Source of the DNA: Bradyrhizobium septentrionale | GTDB taxonomy: Bacteria > Pseudomonadota > Alphaproteobacteria > Rhizobiales > Xanthobacteraceae | Direction of reading: 5' to 3' | NCBI RefSeq assembly: GCF_011516645.4 | Contig: NZ_CP088285.1 | Span: 4,854,501 to 4,918,500, forward strand | Length of the DNA: 64,000 nucleotides | Part shown: positions 24,733-33,528 of the stretch, in pieces | How positions within the stretch are numbered: the first letter of the stretch is position 1 | Layout: every line of letters begins with the position of its first letter | Position numbers and translations under genes: made by a program | Notes under the pieces: generated by a model | The model's input: the letters and a program-made list of their open reading frames with translations, nothing else | Told to the model about the DNA's origin: nothing | The model's database searches: none

Positions 24733-24999
24733 TCACTTCGTCCGCACCAACATCCTCCGCGCTTCCCCCAACAACGCCCGAATTTCCCTCCCCTCGGCTA
24801 TCGCATCCCTGGTGAACCGGCCGTGCTTGCGCGCATTCTGGTTTGCCCTTGGCGCGCCGGAGCCCTCGGCGCCGCCGTGCATGCGGCAGCGCGTCTTGCC
24901 GTGCACCGCCGGCGCGCGGCACGCGCCACTGGTGCGGGTTCTGGCGCCACAACGCGGGCTCGCCAGCATCGGGCCGGTCGTTCTGACGTGATCGCTCAT
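24733..24999 (-). CDS. Small HGG-motif protein
   Basis: An 88-residue basic protein with Cys-rich start (SPRCGARTRTSGACRAPAVH), then CRMHGGAEGSGAPRANQNAR and KHGRFTRDAI. This CxxxT-x-C-HGG-GAP-N-A-KHG pattern is shared by small phage-associated or orphan proteins widely found in alphaproteobacteria; their function is unknown. The Cys/His pattern suggests a metal-binding knuckle. Its ATG overlaps the TGA of the upstream gene (ATGA), so the two are co-translated. Confidence 0.7.
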   Translation of the reverse strand: MSDHVRTTGPMLASPRCGARTRTSGACRAPAVHGKTRCRMHGGAEGSGAPRANQNARKHGRFTRDAIAEGREIRALLGEARRMLVRTK

Positions 25000-25655
25000 G
25001 CCTGTGCGTCCTGCCTGGCATCGGCGGCATCATGCCGTCGCCTGGAGCCCGCGGGCCTCAGTGCCCGCGCCGCGGCTGCCGGCGTCTTGTCCGAAACGAT
25101 CACGCTCGCATGCTGTGTGACGTTGCCGACAATGGCCTTGCCGCCGTCCTCCACCTTCACGTTCTGCACGGTGATGGCGGGCTCGCCATGGCTCCGGTAG
25201 CGGTTCAGTGCCTCGATCTGGGCGGGAAACGTGCGGGCGAGCCGGCCCAAGGCGCGCGCGGCGCTGTCGTGCTGGGCGAGGTCGTCCGCATGCGCGAGGT
25301 GATGGGCACATCGCATCGCCATCACATGAACCGAAACCATCTGCGCCACCAGCATGGCCTCGACGGAATCCCGTGGGCGAATGCTCTTCACCATCGAGAT
25401 CATGAAAGCGAGGTTGACCTCGCAGGGTTTGCCGCCGTTCACGCTGGCCTTTACCAATTGCCGGAGGATGCCCTCCATCGCGTCGCGGTCGGCGACACCC
25501 AGTGCGTTCGCCATCAGCTGTTCGCCGAGCTTCGGGTCGGGGTGGTCGATGGAGAAACCGCGCGGCGAGAGTTTTATCCGCGGGGCCGCGGTGGCCTGGG
25601 TCTGGTCGGTTGCGGCGACCATCGTCGGTACGGTGATTTCAGGTGCAGGTGTCAT
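24996..25655 (-). CDS. Hypothetical protein paired with the HGG-motif protein
   Basis: A 219-residue protein from ATG 25655, which has AGGGA upstream. The N-terminus is low-complexity (Pro/Thr/Ala), the middle is helical (LGEQLMANALGVADRDAMEG, then VKSIRPRDSVEAMLVAQMVS and HVMAMRCAHHLAHADD), and the end has EPAITVQNVKVEDGGKAIVG. No catalytic motif or membrane segment is seen. It forms an operon with the HGG-motif gene, a pairing I associate with phage-like or accessory DNA in this group. Function unknown. Confidence 0.65.
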   Translation of the reverse strand: MTPAPEITVPTMVAATDQTQATAAPRIKLSPRGFSIDHPDPKLGEQLMANALGVADRDAMEGILRQLVKASVNGGKPCEVNLAFMISMVKSIRPRDSVEAMLVAQMVSVHVMAMRCAHHLAHADDLAQHDSAARALGRLARTFPAQIEALNRYRSHGEPAITVQNVKVEDGGKAIVGNVTQHASVIVSDKTPAAAARALRPAGSRRRHDAADARQDAQA

Positions 25656-26073
25656 GTTGATATTCCCTGGCACGCGCGGCAAGCGCGCAGGCGATCGCTC
25701 GCTGCGGCAGCCGGTGCATTTTGAATTGTGGGGGAGGATTTTTGGCCGCAATCGCAACCGGCGTGCCCGCTGTTGCGGGCGAGGGGGGCTTACACGATTT
25801 CGGAATATTGGAAAAATATCCCTGAGTTGCCCGACGTGTCAACCTGCCTTGTCGAACCCGGCCGCCGCCAGCTCCTTTGCATGGGGTTGTTTTCGATGTT
25901 TTGGCAGCGCGGCCCCGGGGGCGAGTTCCGCCGCCGTCACCCGCAGTCATGCCGGCACGGTGCGGTGCGACATCTCTGATAGCGGGTACCGCGCGCCGAT
26001 TGGATCATTATACTGGCCGGAACGTCGCGACACAGGCGTGGCCTTACTGCCGGCTGCGGATGAAGGACACTCG
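25656..26073. other. Intergenic region upstream of the molybdoenzyme gene
   Basis: A 418-bp divergent gap. It includes a near-palindrome GGAATATTGGAAAAATATCC at 25802-25821 that may be part of a promoter or operator. It should hold promoters for the minus-strand pair ending at 24733 and for the BisC-like gene. No gene is supported here. Confidence 0.45.
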
Positions 26074-28395
26074 ATGAGCGAAACCATTGGCTACCCCGAT
26101 CCCGGCCTCGATCTGTCCGATGGGTTCAAGCCGCACACCTCGCATTGGGGCGTGTTTTCGGCGCGGTTCGGCAAGGCGGGGCTCGAAGTCAGGCCATATG
26201 GCGGCGATCCCGATCCGAACGGCATCATCAACAACTTCCCCGGCGCGCTGCGCCATCAGGCGCGCATTGCCCAGCCGGCGATACGCCGCGGCTGGCTCGA
26301 GCGCGGGCCCGGGCCCGACGATCGCCGCGGCCGCGATGAATTCGTCTCCGTCAGCTGGGAGCAGGCGCTCGACCTGCTCGGCGGTGAGTTGACGCGGATC
26401 CGCGACACGATCGGCCCGGGCGCAGTGTTCGGCGGCTCCTATGGCTGGTCCAGTGCGGGCCGCTTCCATCACGCGCAGAGCCAGGTGCACCGTTTCCTCA
26501 ACATCGCACTCGGCGGCTATGTCCGTTCGGTGAACACCTATTCCTCGGGCGCGTCCTCGGTGCTGCTGCCGCAGATCCTGACCGGTTACGAGGACATCAC
26601 CAAGCGCAACGTCACCTGGGAGCAGATCGCAGCCGAAACCGACATCGTGCTGGCATTCGGCGGCATGGCGCTGAAGAACTCGATGGTGGCCGGCGGCTCG
26701 ATCAGCAAGCACGTCGAGCGCGGCGCGATGGAGGCGGCGCACCGGCGCGGTTGCGCGTTCGTCCTGGTCAGCCCGCTGCGCGACGATCTTCCCGTCGAGG
26801 CCGGCGCCGAATGGATGACGGCGGTGCCGGGCACCGACACCGCGCTGATGCTCGGCATCGTCCACACTTTGGTGAGCGAAGGCCTGCACGATCAGGCCTT
26901 CCTCGATCGCTACACCGAGGGCTGGCCGGTGTTCCTGCGCTATCTGACCGGCGAGAGCGACGGCCAGCCCAAGAGCGCCGAATGGGCTGCGCCGATCTGC
27001 GGCATCGCGGCCGACACCATCACGACGCTCGCGCGGCGGCTCGCCGGGCGGCGCGCGCTGATCACCGTGTCGCATTCGCTGCAACGCGCCGAGCATGGCG
27101 AGCAGCCGGTGTGGATGGGCATGGTGCTGGCGGCCGCGCTCGGCCAGATCGGCCTGCCTGGCGGCGGCTACGCCTATTCGCTCGGCGCGATCGGCTATTA
27201 CGGGCGTCGCGTCAATGCGGTGCCGGGACCGACGCTCGGGCAGGGCCGCAACGGCATCGCCGATTTCATTCCGGTGGCGCGCATCGCCGACATGCTGCTC
27301 AATCCCGGCGCTGCCTATCGCTACAATGGCGAGACGCGAACCTATCCGGATATCCGTCTCGTCTACTGGGCGGGCGGCAATCCGTTCCATCATCACCAGG
27401 ATCTCAACCGCCTGCGCAAGGCCTTTGCGCGGCTCGACACGCTGGTGGTGCACGAGCTCGCCTGGACCGCCACCGCGCGTCACGCCGACATCGTGCTGCC
27501 CTCGACGATGACGCTCGAGCGCGAGGACATCGGCTATTCCACCAACGATCCGCTGATGGTTGCCATGCACCGGATCGCCGAGCCGTTCGGCCTCGCGCGC
27601 GACGACTACGACATCTTTGCCGATCTCGCCGAGCGGTTAGGGGCGCGCGAGCCCTTCACCGAAGGGCGCACGTCGCGGCAATGGCTTGATCATCTCTACG
27701 AGCCGACCCGCAAGGCGCTTGCCGCGCGCGGGCTCGAGGCGCCTCACTTCGAGGAATTCTGGCAGCGCGGCAGCCTGGTCGTGCCGCAACATCTCGACGA
27801 CGGCGGCTCGCTGCGCCGCTTCCGTGAGGACCCGGTCGCGCGTCCCTTGCCGACGCCGAGCGGCCGCATCGAGATCTTTTCGCAGAAGATCGCCGATCAC
27901 GGCGACGTGGACTGTCCGGGCCATCCGGTCTGGCTCGAGAAGACCGACACGCCGACATCCGGCTCGCCGTGCTTCCTGGTCGCCAACCAGCCGGTGACGC
28001 GCCTGCACAGCCAGCTCGACTTCGGGGGACATTCCACCGAGGCCAAGCATCGCGGCCGCGAGGTCGCGCGCATGAACCCGCGCGACGCGAAGGCGCGCGG
28101 CATTGCCGACGGCGACATCATCCGCATCTTCAATGCGCGCGGCGCCTGCCTTGCCGCGGTGCATGTCACCGACGGCATTGCGCCCGGCGTGGTGCAGCTG
28201 CCGACCGGCGCCTGGTACGACCCGATGGATCCCGAGGAGGAGGCGCCGCTCTGCGTTCACGGCAATCCGAACGTGCTGACGCGAGACATCGGCACGTCAT
28301 CTTTCGCGCAGGGCTGCACCGGGCAGCTCACGACGGTCGAGGTTGAGCGTTTCAACGGCAATCTGCCGCCGATCCGGGCGTTCGATCCGGCCTAA
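26074..28395 (+). CDS. Molybdopterin oxidoreductase, biotin/methionine sulfoxide reductase (BisC) family
   Basis: A 773-residue protein from ATG 26074 (AAGGA upstream). It matches the DMSO-reductase family branch with BisC and TorA: VFGGSYGWSSAGRFHHAQSQ near 120-137, the Mo-ligand Ser157 in TYSSGASS, GQIGLPGGGYAYSLG, and the closing NVLTRDIGTSSFAQGCTG. No N-terminal iron-sulfur Cys motif and no Tat signal are present, so it is cytoplasmic and BisC-like rather than periplasmic TorA. It would reduce biotin sulfoxide or free methionine sulfoxide using bis-MGD. It is monocistronic, with no dedicated cytochrome or chaperone gene beside it. Confidence 0.9.
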   Translation: MSETIGYPDPGLDLSDGFKPHTSHWGVFSARFGKAGLEVRPYGGDPDPNGIINNFPGALRHQARIAQPAIRRGWLERGPGPDDRRGRDEFVSVSWEQALDLLGGELTRIRDTIGPGAVFGGSYGWSSAGRFHHAQSQVHRFLNIALGGYVRSVNTYSSGASSVLLPQILTGYEDITKRNVTWEQIAAETDIVLAFGGMALKNSMVAGGSISKHVERGAMEAAHRRGCAFVLVSPLRDDLPVEAGAEWMTAVPGTDTALMLGIVHTLVSEGLHDQAFLDRYTEGWPVFLRYLTGESDGQPKSAEWAAPICGIAADTITTLARRLAGRRALITVSHSLQRAEHGEQPVWMGMVLAAALGQIGLPGGGYAYSLGAIGYYGRRVNAVPGPTLGQGRNGIADFIPVARIADMLLNPGAAYRYNGETRTYPDIRLVYWAGGNPFHHHQDLNRLRKAFARLDTLVVHELAWTATARHADIVLPSTMTLEREDIGYSTNDPLMVAMHRIAEPFGLARDDYDIFADLAERLGAREPFTEGRTSRQWLDHLYEPTRKALAARGLEAPHFEEFWQRGSLVVPQHLDDGGSLRRFREDPVARPLPTPSGRIEIFSQKIADHGDVDCPGHPVWLEKTDTPTSGSPCFLVANQPVTRLHSQLDFGGHSTEAKHRGREVARMNPRDAKARGIADGDIIRIFNARGACLAAVHVTDGIAPGVVQLPTGAWYDPMDPEEEAPLCVHGNPNVLTRDIGTSSFAQGCTGQLTTVEVERFNGNLPPIRAFDPA

Positions 28396-28502
28396 CTACG
28401 CTTCAGAGCCGATCACGAACAAATCATCGCTGTAGCGCTGGCTGGCGCCCGGCCGTTCGGCTACGGCATCACGGATCGCCCCTGATTTTCGGACCTTGAG
28501 AG

Positions 28503-29546
28503 ATGCACCTGAGAGCCCTGTTTCACCTTGCCGTCGCTGCGACCGTCGCGCTCGGTGCGTCCGCCGCGTCAGCGCAATCGGCCGCCGAGCCGGCCTATGG
28601 CCCGGAGCTGCAGGGCTTCGACTATCCCTATCCGGTCGAGCATTATCGCTTCAGCTCGCAGGGGCAGGAGCTCGACATGGCCTATCTCGACGTCAAGCCG
28701 GCGACGCCGAACGGCCAGACTGCGGTGCTGCTGCACGGCAAGAATTTCTGCGCCGCCACCTGGGACGGCACCATCAAGGCGCTCAGCGGCGCCGGCTATC
28801 GCGTGATCGCGATGGATCAGATCGGCTTCTGCAAATCCTCCAAGCCGGAACGCTATCAGTTCACGTTCCAGCAGCTGGCCGGCAACAGCCGCGCGCTGCT
28901 TGCCTCGCTCGGGATCGAGCATTCGATCATGGTCGGCCACTCCACCGGCGGCATGCTGGCGATGCGCTACGCCCTGATGTATCCGGACGCCACCGACCGG
29001 CTGGTGCTGGTCGATCCGATCGGGCTCGAGGACTGGAAGGCCAAGGGCGTGCCGTGGCTCAGCCTCGACGGCTGGATGCAGCGTGAGACGCGCGTCACCG
29101 CCGACGGCATCCGCGCCTATGAGCGCGCCACCTATTACGCCGACACCTGGGATCCGTCCTACGAGACGTGGGTGCAGATGCTGGTCGGCATGTATCGCGG
29201 CCCGGGCCGCGCGGCCGTGGCGTCAAGCTCGGCGCGGCTCTATGACATGATCGCGACCCAGCCGGTGTTCTACGAATTCGAGCAGATCAAGCCGCCGACG
29301 CTGCTGTTTGTCGGCGACAAGGACACCACCGCGATCGGCAAGGACACCGCGCCGCCCGAGATCCGCAAGACGCTCGGCAATTATCCGGTGCTGGGCAAGG
29401 AAGCCGCGAAGCGGATTCCGCATGCGCAGCTGATCGAATTCCCCGACCTCGGCCATTCGCCGCAGATCCAGGCGCCGGCGCGCTTCCACGAGGCGCTGCT
29501 CGGCTGGCTGCAGCATCCGGAGACCGGCGCGACGCTGGTCAAGTAG
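28503..29546 (+). CDS. Secreted alpha/beta hydrolase
   Basis: A 347-residue protein with a Sec signal peptide (FHLAVAATVALGASAASAQ, cleavage near residue 25). The alpha/beta-hydrolase core shows the oxyanion loop LLHGKNFCAATWDG, nucleophile Ser147 in VGHSTGGM, the acid region FVGDKDTTAIG and the C-terminal His in DLGHSPQ. It is likely a periplasmic esterase or lactonase-type enzyme; the substrate is unknown. It is followed after 19 bp by the PhzF-like gene, so the two may be co-transcribed. Confidence 0.88.
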   Translation: MHLRALFHLAVAATVALGASAASAQSAAEPAYGPELQGFDYPYPVEHYRFSSQGQELDMAYLDVKPATPNGQTAVLLHGKNFCAATWDGTIKALSGAGYRVIAMDQIGFCKSSKPERYQFTFQQLAGNSRALLASLGIEHSIMVGHSTGGMLAMRYALMYPDATDRLVLVDPIGLEDWKAKGVPWLSLDGWMQRETRVTADGIRAYERATYYADTWDPSYETWVQMLVGMYRGPGRAAVASSSARLYDMIATQPVFYEFEQIKPPTLLFVGDKDTTAIGKDTAPPEIRKTLGNYPVLGKEAAKRIPHAQLIEFPDLGHSPQIQAPARFHEALLGWLQHPETGATLVK

Positions 29547-29565
29547 GAGCCTCGAGGATGGCATC

Positions 29566-30441
29566 ATGACGACAGTCGAACTGGTCAGCGTGTTCACGGT
29601 GGATGGGCAGGGCGGCAATCCCTGTCCCATCGTGGCCGATGCCAGCGGCATGAGCGCATCCGAGATGCAGGACGTTGCCCGCCGCCATGGTCATGAATCC
29701 GGCTTCGTGTTGCCGGCGGAGAGTGACGATTTCGACGCGACGTTCCGCTTCTTCGTTCCGAACCACGAAATGGAAATGTGCGGCCACGCCACCATCGGTG
29801 CGCTCTGGCTGCTTGCACGGCAGGGACGACTGCCGGGCGATACGATCCGGATTGCAACGCGCAGCGGTCCCGTCACCGGCTTCATCAGCCGGGATCGTAG
29901 CGGCGAGCCCCGTGTCGAGATCACCCAGCCGGTCGGAAAGACCGTTCCGCTCAACGCCGAGCAACGCGATGACGTGCTCCGGGCGCTCGCGGTCGGGCCG
30001 GATGCGATCGGCAATGAACCGCTCTGCAATGCGGTCACATCGCGGGTCAAGACATTGATTCCGATGCGCTCGCCGGAGACGCTGAATGCGCTTGAGCCTT
30101 CGGTCGGGGACGTCGAGGGGGTCTGCGGGCGGATCGGATCGACCGGGCTCTATCCATTCGCGGTGGTCGACCGCGCGGCGCGCCTGTTCGAGGCACGGCA
30201 ATTCCCGCGCTCATCCGGTTATCGCGAGGACGCCGCAACCGGCATCGCGGCTGCGGCGCTGGCGTTCGGCTTGCTCGATTACGGCCTGGTCACGCCTGAT
30301 GACGACGAGATTCGGATCCTGCAGGGCAGGGCGATGGGGCGCCTGTCGGAGATCCGCGTCCGCATCGGCTTCGCCGGCGGCCGGCCGGTCGGCTGCCTGC
30401 TTGGCGGCAATGTCGTGCTGCTGGCTACGCCGTCACGCTGA
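29566..30441 (+). CDS. PhzF-family isomerase/epimerase
   Basis: A 291-residue protein with the two-lobed DapF-like fold of the PhzF family: FTVDGQGGNPCPIV at the start, catalytic Glu44 in RRHGHESGFVLP, FFVPNHEMEMCGHATIGA, and the C-terminal REDAATGIAAAALAFGL. Family members isomerise or epimerise small acids; only one has a known role in phenazine synthesis. No other phenazine gene is present, so a phenazine role is not supported. It lies 19 bp after the exported hydrolase on the same strand. Confidence 0.88.
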   Translation: MTTVELVSVFTVDGQGGNPCPIVADASGMSASEMQDVARRHGHESGFVLPAESDDFDATFRFFVPNHEMEMCGHATIGALWLLARQGRLPGDTIRIATRSGPVTGFISRDRSGEPRVEITQPVGKTVPLNAEQRDDVLRALAVGPDAIGNEPLCNAVTSRVKTLIPMRSPETLNALEPSVGDVEGVCGRIGSTGLYPFAVVDRAARLFEARQFPRSSGYREDAATGIAAAALAFGLLDYGLVTPDDDEIRILQGRAMGRLSEIRVRIGFAGGRPVGCLLGGNVVLLATPSR

Positions 30442-30490
30442 AACGCGCTGATGTCGACGGTCGCTCGGGGCACTGGGTCGCAAAGCGTAT

Positions 30491-31003
30491 CTAGGTCGAT
30501 TCGGCGACCCGTCTGGCCCGCTCCTGCGCCCTTGCGTGCACGGGTGAGGACTTTCGCGCGCCGGGGCCCGGATGGACGTGGACATCCTTCGCGCTCAGCG
30601 GTTCGCCGCATTCCGAACAGACCATGACGGGGTCGAACATCTTCTTGCAGGTCTTGTGTTCGTGCAGCATCGGCCGGCCGCGCGCGTCGACCATGTGGAT
30701 GTTGCCCCAGTGCACGATCGACATGATGATCGGATAGAGGTCGAGGCCCTTCTGGGTCAGGATGTATTCGTAGCGCTTCGGCGCCTCCTGATAGGGAATC
30801 TTGCGCAGCACGCCGAAGCGCACCAGCTTCTTCAGCCGGTCCGCGAGCAAATGGCGGGTGATCCCGAGCGACGCCTGGAAGTCATCGAACCTGCGGATGC
30901 GCAGGAAACATTCGCGCAGGATCAGCAGGCTCCAGCGGTCACCGATCACCGCGACGGTGCGGGCCAGCGAGCACGGCTCCTCCTCGAGGGTATCCCATTT
31001 CAT
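30491..31003 (-). CDS. HxlR-family transcriptional regulator
   Basis: A 170-residue protein with an HxlR winged helix: EEPCSLARTVAVIGDRWSLL then ILRECFLRIRRFDDFQASLG and ITRHLLADRLKKLV. A C-terminal extension carries Cys residues (TCKKMF, VCSECGEPL) that could form a zinc site, as in longer members of the family. It is divergent from the twelve-gene catabolic operon, and two matching palindromes lie between them, so it very likely controls the operon and itself, possibly with a CoA-ester or aromatic ligand. Confidence 0.9.
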   Translation of the reverse strand: MKWDTLEEEPCSLARTVAVIGDRWSLLILRECFLRIRRFDDFQASLGITRHLLADRLKKLVRFGVLRKIPYQEAPKRYEYILTQKGLDLYPIIMSIVHWGNIHMVDARGRPMLHEHKTCKKMFDPVMVCSECGEPLSAKDVHVHPGPGARKSSPVHARAQERARRVAEST

Positions 31004-31040
31004 CAGCGTCTCCGGCGCTCTGCGACGACAATAGAAGTGA

Positions 31041-31057
31041 AATTCTAAAACAGAACT
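31041..31057. promoter_or_regulatory. Putative HxlR operator 1
   Basis: AATTCTAAAACAGAACT is a 17-bp imperfect copy of the palindrome at 31128-31144 (two outer positions differ). It lies 38 bp upstream of the regulator's start codon, suiting autoregulation. Assignment to the HxlR protein is inferred from position. Confidence 0.6.
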
Positions 31058-31122
31058 GACGTCATTTCAATAGGATGCCTCGAACTGGCCTATGGTTCGG
31101 CTATAGGATGACAAATATCATA

Positions 31123-31150
31123 TTGACAGTTCTAAAATAGAACTTATGGT
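31123..31150 (+). promoter_or_regulatory. Sigma70-like promoter of the catabolic operon
   Basis: TTGACA at 31123-31128 and TATGGT at 31145-31150 are 16 bp apart. The perfect palindrome at 31128-31144 fills the spacer, so a bound repressor would block RNA polymerase. The first gene starts at 31212. Confidence 0.55.
31128..31144. promoter_or_regulatory. Putative HxlR operator 2 (perfect palindrome)
   Basis: AGTTCTAAAATAGAACT is a perfect 7-3-7 inverted repeat between the -35 and -10 elements of the operon promoter. A second copy lies at 31041-31057. Confidence 0.65.
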
Positions 31151-31211
31151 CCGCCCCACGATCAACCCGGCCGAGCAGACGGCCGCCGACAATCGAAGGG
31201 AAGGGCGTTCC

Positions 31212-31850
31212 ATGGCTGCTCCGCTCAAGGTCGAATTCCACTTCGATTTCGGAAGTCCGAACGCCTACCTCGCGGAACTGGCGCTGCCGGAGATCGAGAA
31301 GCGTACCGGCGTGAAGTTCGACTACGTGCCGGTGCTGCTTGGCGGCGTCTACAAGGCGACCGGCAACATGTCGCCCGGCGAGTCGCTGCGCGGGATCAAG
31401 AACAAGCCGGAATACAACGCGCTCGAGACCGAGCGCTTCCTGCGGCGCCACAACATCACGACGTTCAGATCGAACCCGTTCTTCCCGGTCAACACGCTGA
31501 TGCTGATGCGTGGCGTCGTTGCGGCCGATTTCGAAGGGCTGTTCGAGCCCTATTTCCGCGCGGCCTATCACCACATGTGGTCCGAGCCCAAGAAGATGGA
31601 CGATCCGCAGGTGTTCCGCGAGGCGTTCCTGTCCTCCGGCCTCGATATCGACCGCATTATCGCCCGCGCCCAGCAGGACGAGGTGAAGAAGAAGCTGATC
31701 GAGAACACCAGCAATGCCGTGGCGCGCGGCTCGTTCGGCTCGCCGACTTTCTTCGTCGGCGACGAGATATTCTTCGGCAAGGACCGCTTGCGCGAAGTCG
31801 AGGAGGAGATCGTCGCGCAGCTGGCTGCGCCGCAGCGCAAGACCGCTTGA
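31212..31850 (+). CDS. 2-hydroxychromene-2-carboxylate isomerase family (DsbA-fold, GST-kappa-like)
   Basis: A 212-residue protein; ATG 31212 has GAAGGG upstream, and an in-frame ATG at 31146 lies within the promoter and lacks a ribosome site. It has the DsbA/kappa-GST fold: FHFDFGSPNAYLAELALPEI with the active-site Ser, NPFFPVNTLMLMRG, and RGSFGSPTFFVGDEIFFGKD near the C-terminus. The family includes glutathione-dependent isomerases of aromatic ring degradation. As first gene of the operon it probably acts on the cluster's substrate, perhaps with glutathione. Confidence 0.88.
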   Translation: MAAPLKVEFHFDFGSPNAYLAELALPEIEKRTGVKFDYVPVLLGGVYKATGNMSPGESLRGIKNKPEYNALETERFLRRHNITTFRSNPFFPVNTLMLMRGVVAADFEGLFEPYFRAAYHHMWSEPKKMDDPQVFREAFLSSGLDIDRIIARAQQDEVKKKLIENTSNAVARGSFGSPTFFVGDEIFFGKDRLREVEEEIVAQLAAPQRKTA

Positions 31851-31908
31851 GCGGCAAATTCCTCAAGCCAACAAATCAAGCCCGAAGGGCTGCGACAGGG
31901 AGGTTTCA

Positions 31909-33462
31909 GTGCAGGCGTCGACGCAAGTGGCTGAAGGAAGTGTGGAAGGCTTGCCGAACCGCATCCACGAGGTGATCGATCACCATGTCGCGGCGACGCC
32001 GGATCATCTGGCGCTGGTCGACGACAAGATGCGGCTGACCTATCGCGAACTCGATCGAACGGTCGGCCGGGTCGCCGAGGCGTTGCGGACGCTCGGCATC
32101 CGCGCCGGTGACCGCCTGATGATCGTGAGCGAGAATTCCGTTCCGCTGGCCTGCCTGCTGCTGGCGGCGAGCCGGCTCGATGTCTGGTCGATCGTGGTCA
32201 ATCCAAGGCTGTCGCCGCGAGAGCTCGATCAGATCAGGGATCACAGCGGCGCCCGCCGCGTGTTGCTGACTGCCGACGTCTCGCAGGAAGCAGCCACGCA
32301 TGCCGCGCGCTATGAGGCTTCCGTGCAGGATGTCGGCCCGCTCCGCGGCGTCGCCGTCACCAGCCTGAATCTGGCAACGGTTGCCGAGCCGGTGGAGGCC
32401 GATGGCGCAAACCAGGTCGCGGTCCTCATCTACACCTCCGGCACCACGGGCACGCCAAAGGGCGTGATGCTGACCCATCGCAATCTGCTGTTCAGCGCCC
32501 GCGGCACCGCGGCCTTCCGCAAGATGGCGGCCGATGACGTGCAGTATTGCGTGCTGCCGATCTCGCATATCGTCGGCATCTCGCTGCTGACGATGACCTT
32601 GATGGTCGGCGCCACCGTGCGCCTGGTCGCCAAATACGATCCGGCCGCGCTGGTCAAGGCGATGGCCGAGGAGGGCATCACGATCCTGAACGGCGTGCCC
32701 GCGACCTATCAGCGTTTGCTGGAATACCGCCGCAATGCCGGCCTGCCGAAGCTCGATCGCGGCCGGTTGCGTGTGATCTCGGTGGCCGGCGCGCCGCTCG
32801 ATCTCGAACTCAAATCCCGGGTCGAGCAGGAACTCGGGCTGCCTTTGCTCAACGGCTACGGTATCACCGAATGCTCGCCGGGCATCTCCGGTGTCCGGCC
32901 CGATAACCCGCGGGCCGACCACGCCGTCGGCACCGTCATGCCGGGCCTGGAGGCAAAGCTCGTCGGTCGCGACCTCAAGCCGGTGGCCGATGGCGAAGTC
33001 GGCGAGCTTCACGTCCGCGGCCCGAATGTGATGCGCGGCTATTACCGCGCTCCCGACCTGACTGCCAAGGCGATCGATCCCGACGGCTGGTTCAACACCG
33101 GCGATCTCGCCCGTTTCCAGGATGGCGCCCTCTACATCGTCGGGCGGACCAAGGAGATGATCATCCGCTCCGGCTTCAACGTCTATCCGGCCGAGATCGA
33201 GGCGGTGCTGAGCACGCATGACGCCGTTGTGCAGTGCGCCGTGGTCGGCCGGGCGGTCGAGGGCAATGAGGAGGTCGTCGCCTTCGTCCAGCTGATCAAG
33301 GGTTCGACCGTCACCGTGGCGGACCTGATGGCCCATGTTGCTCCGCAACTGACCTCGTACAAGCGTCCGACGGAGATTATCCTGATGGATGCTCTGCCCG
33401 CCACGTCGACGGGCAAGCTGCTGAAGCACAAGCTTGCGGAATCGTTGCGCAGCCAAGCCTAG
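31909..33462 (+). CDS. Acyl-CoA synthetase (AMP-binding)
   Basis: A 517-residue protein. GTG at 31909 is chosen because GGGAGG lies five bases upstream and the ANL fold starts soon after. Motifs: phosphate loop YTSGTTGTPKGVMLTH, GYGITECSPG, hinge region GWFNTGDLARF then GRTKEMIIRSGFNVYPAEIE, and catalytic Lys in ATSTGKLLKHKL. It activates a carboxylic acid to its CoA thioester with ATP, the entry step of the cluster. The substrate (aliphatic, cyclic or aromatic) cannot be told from sequence. Confidence 0.92.
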   Translation: MQASTQVAEGSVEGLPNRIHEVIDHHVAATPDHLALVDDKMRLTYRELDRTVGRVAEALRTLGIRAGDRLMIVSENSVPLACLLLAASRLDVWSIVVNPRLSPRELDQIRDHSGARRVLLTADVSQEAATHAARYEASVQDVGPLRGVAVTSLNLATVAEPVEADGANQVAVLIYTSGTTGTPKGVMLTHRNLLFSARGTAAFRKMAADDVQYCVLPISHIVGISLLTMTLMVGATVRLVAKYDPAALVKAMAEEGITILNGVPATYQRLLEYRRNAGLPKLDRGRLRVISVAGAPLDLELKSRVEQELGLPLLNGYGITECSPGISGVRPDNPRADHAVGTVMPGLEAKLVGRDLKPVADGEVGELHVRGPNVMRGYYRAPDLTAKAIDPDGWFNTGDLARFQDGALYIVGRTKEMIIRSGFNVYPAEIEAVLSTHDAVVQCAVVGRAVEGNEEVVAFVQLIKGSTVTVADLMAHVAPQLTSYKRPTEIILMDALPATSTGKLLKHKLAESLRSQA

Positions 33463-33528
33463 CTCACGAGCCTGACGCTGACGCGTCGCCGCAGAACAGT
33501 TCACGCAAACAAGAGACCGGAGACCACC

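Noticed and set aside
24605..24991. A 128-codon plus-strand frame
   Set aside because: Antisense to the HGG-motif gene, which has a recognisable conserved pattern and coupled start.
29566..30441. Phenazine biosynthesis role for the PhzF-like protein
   Set aside because: No other phz gene is present, and the family is broad.
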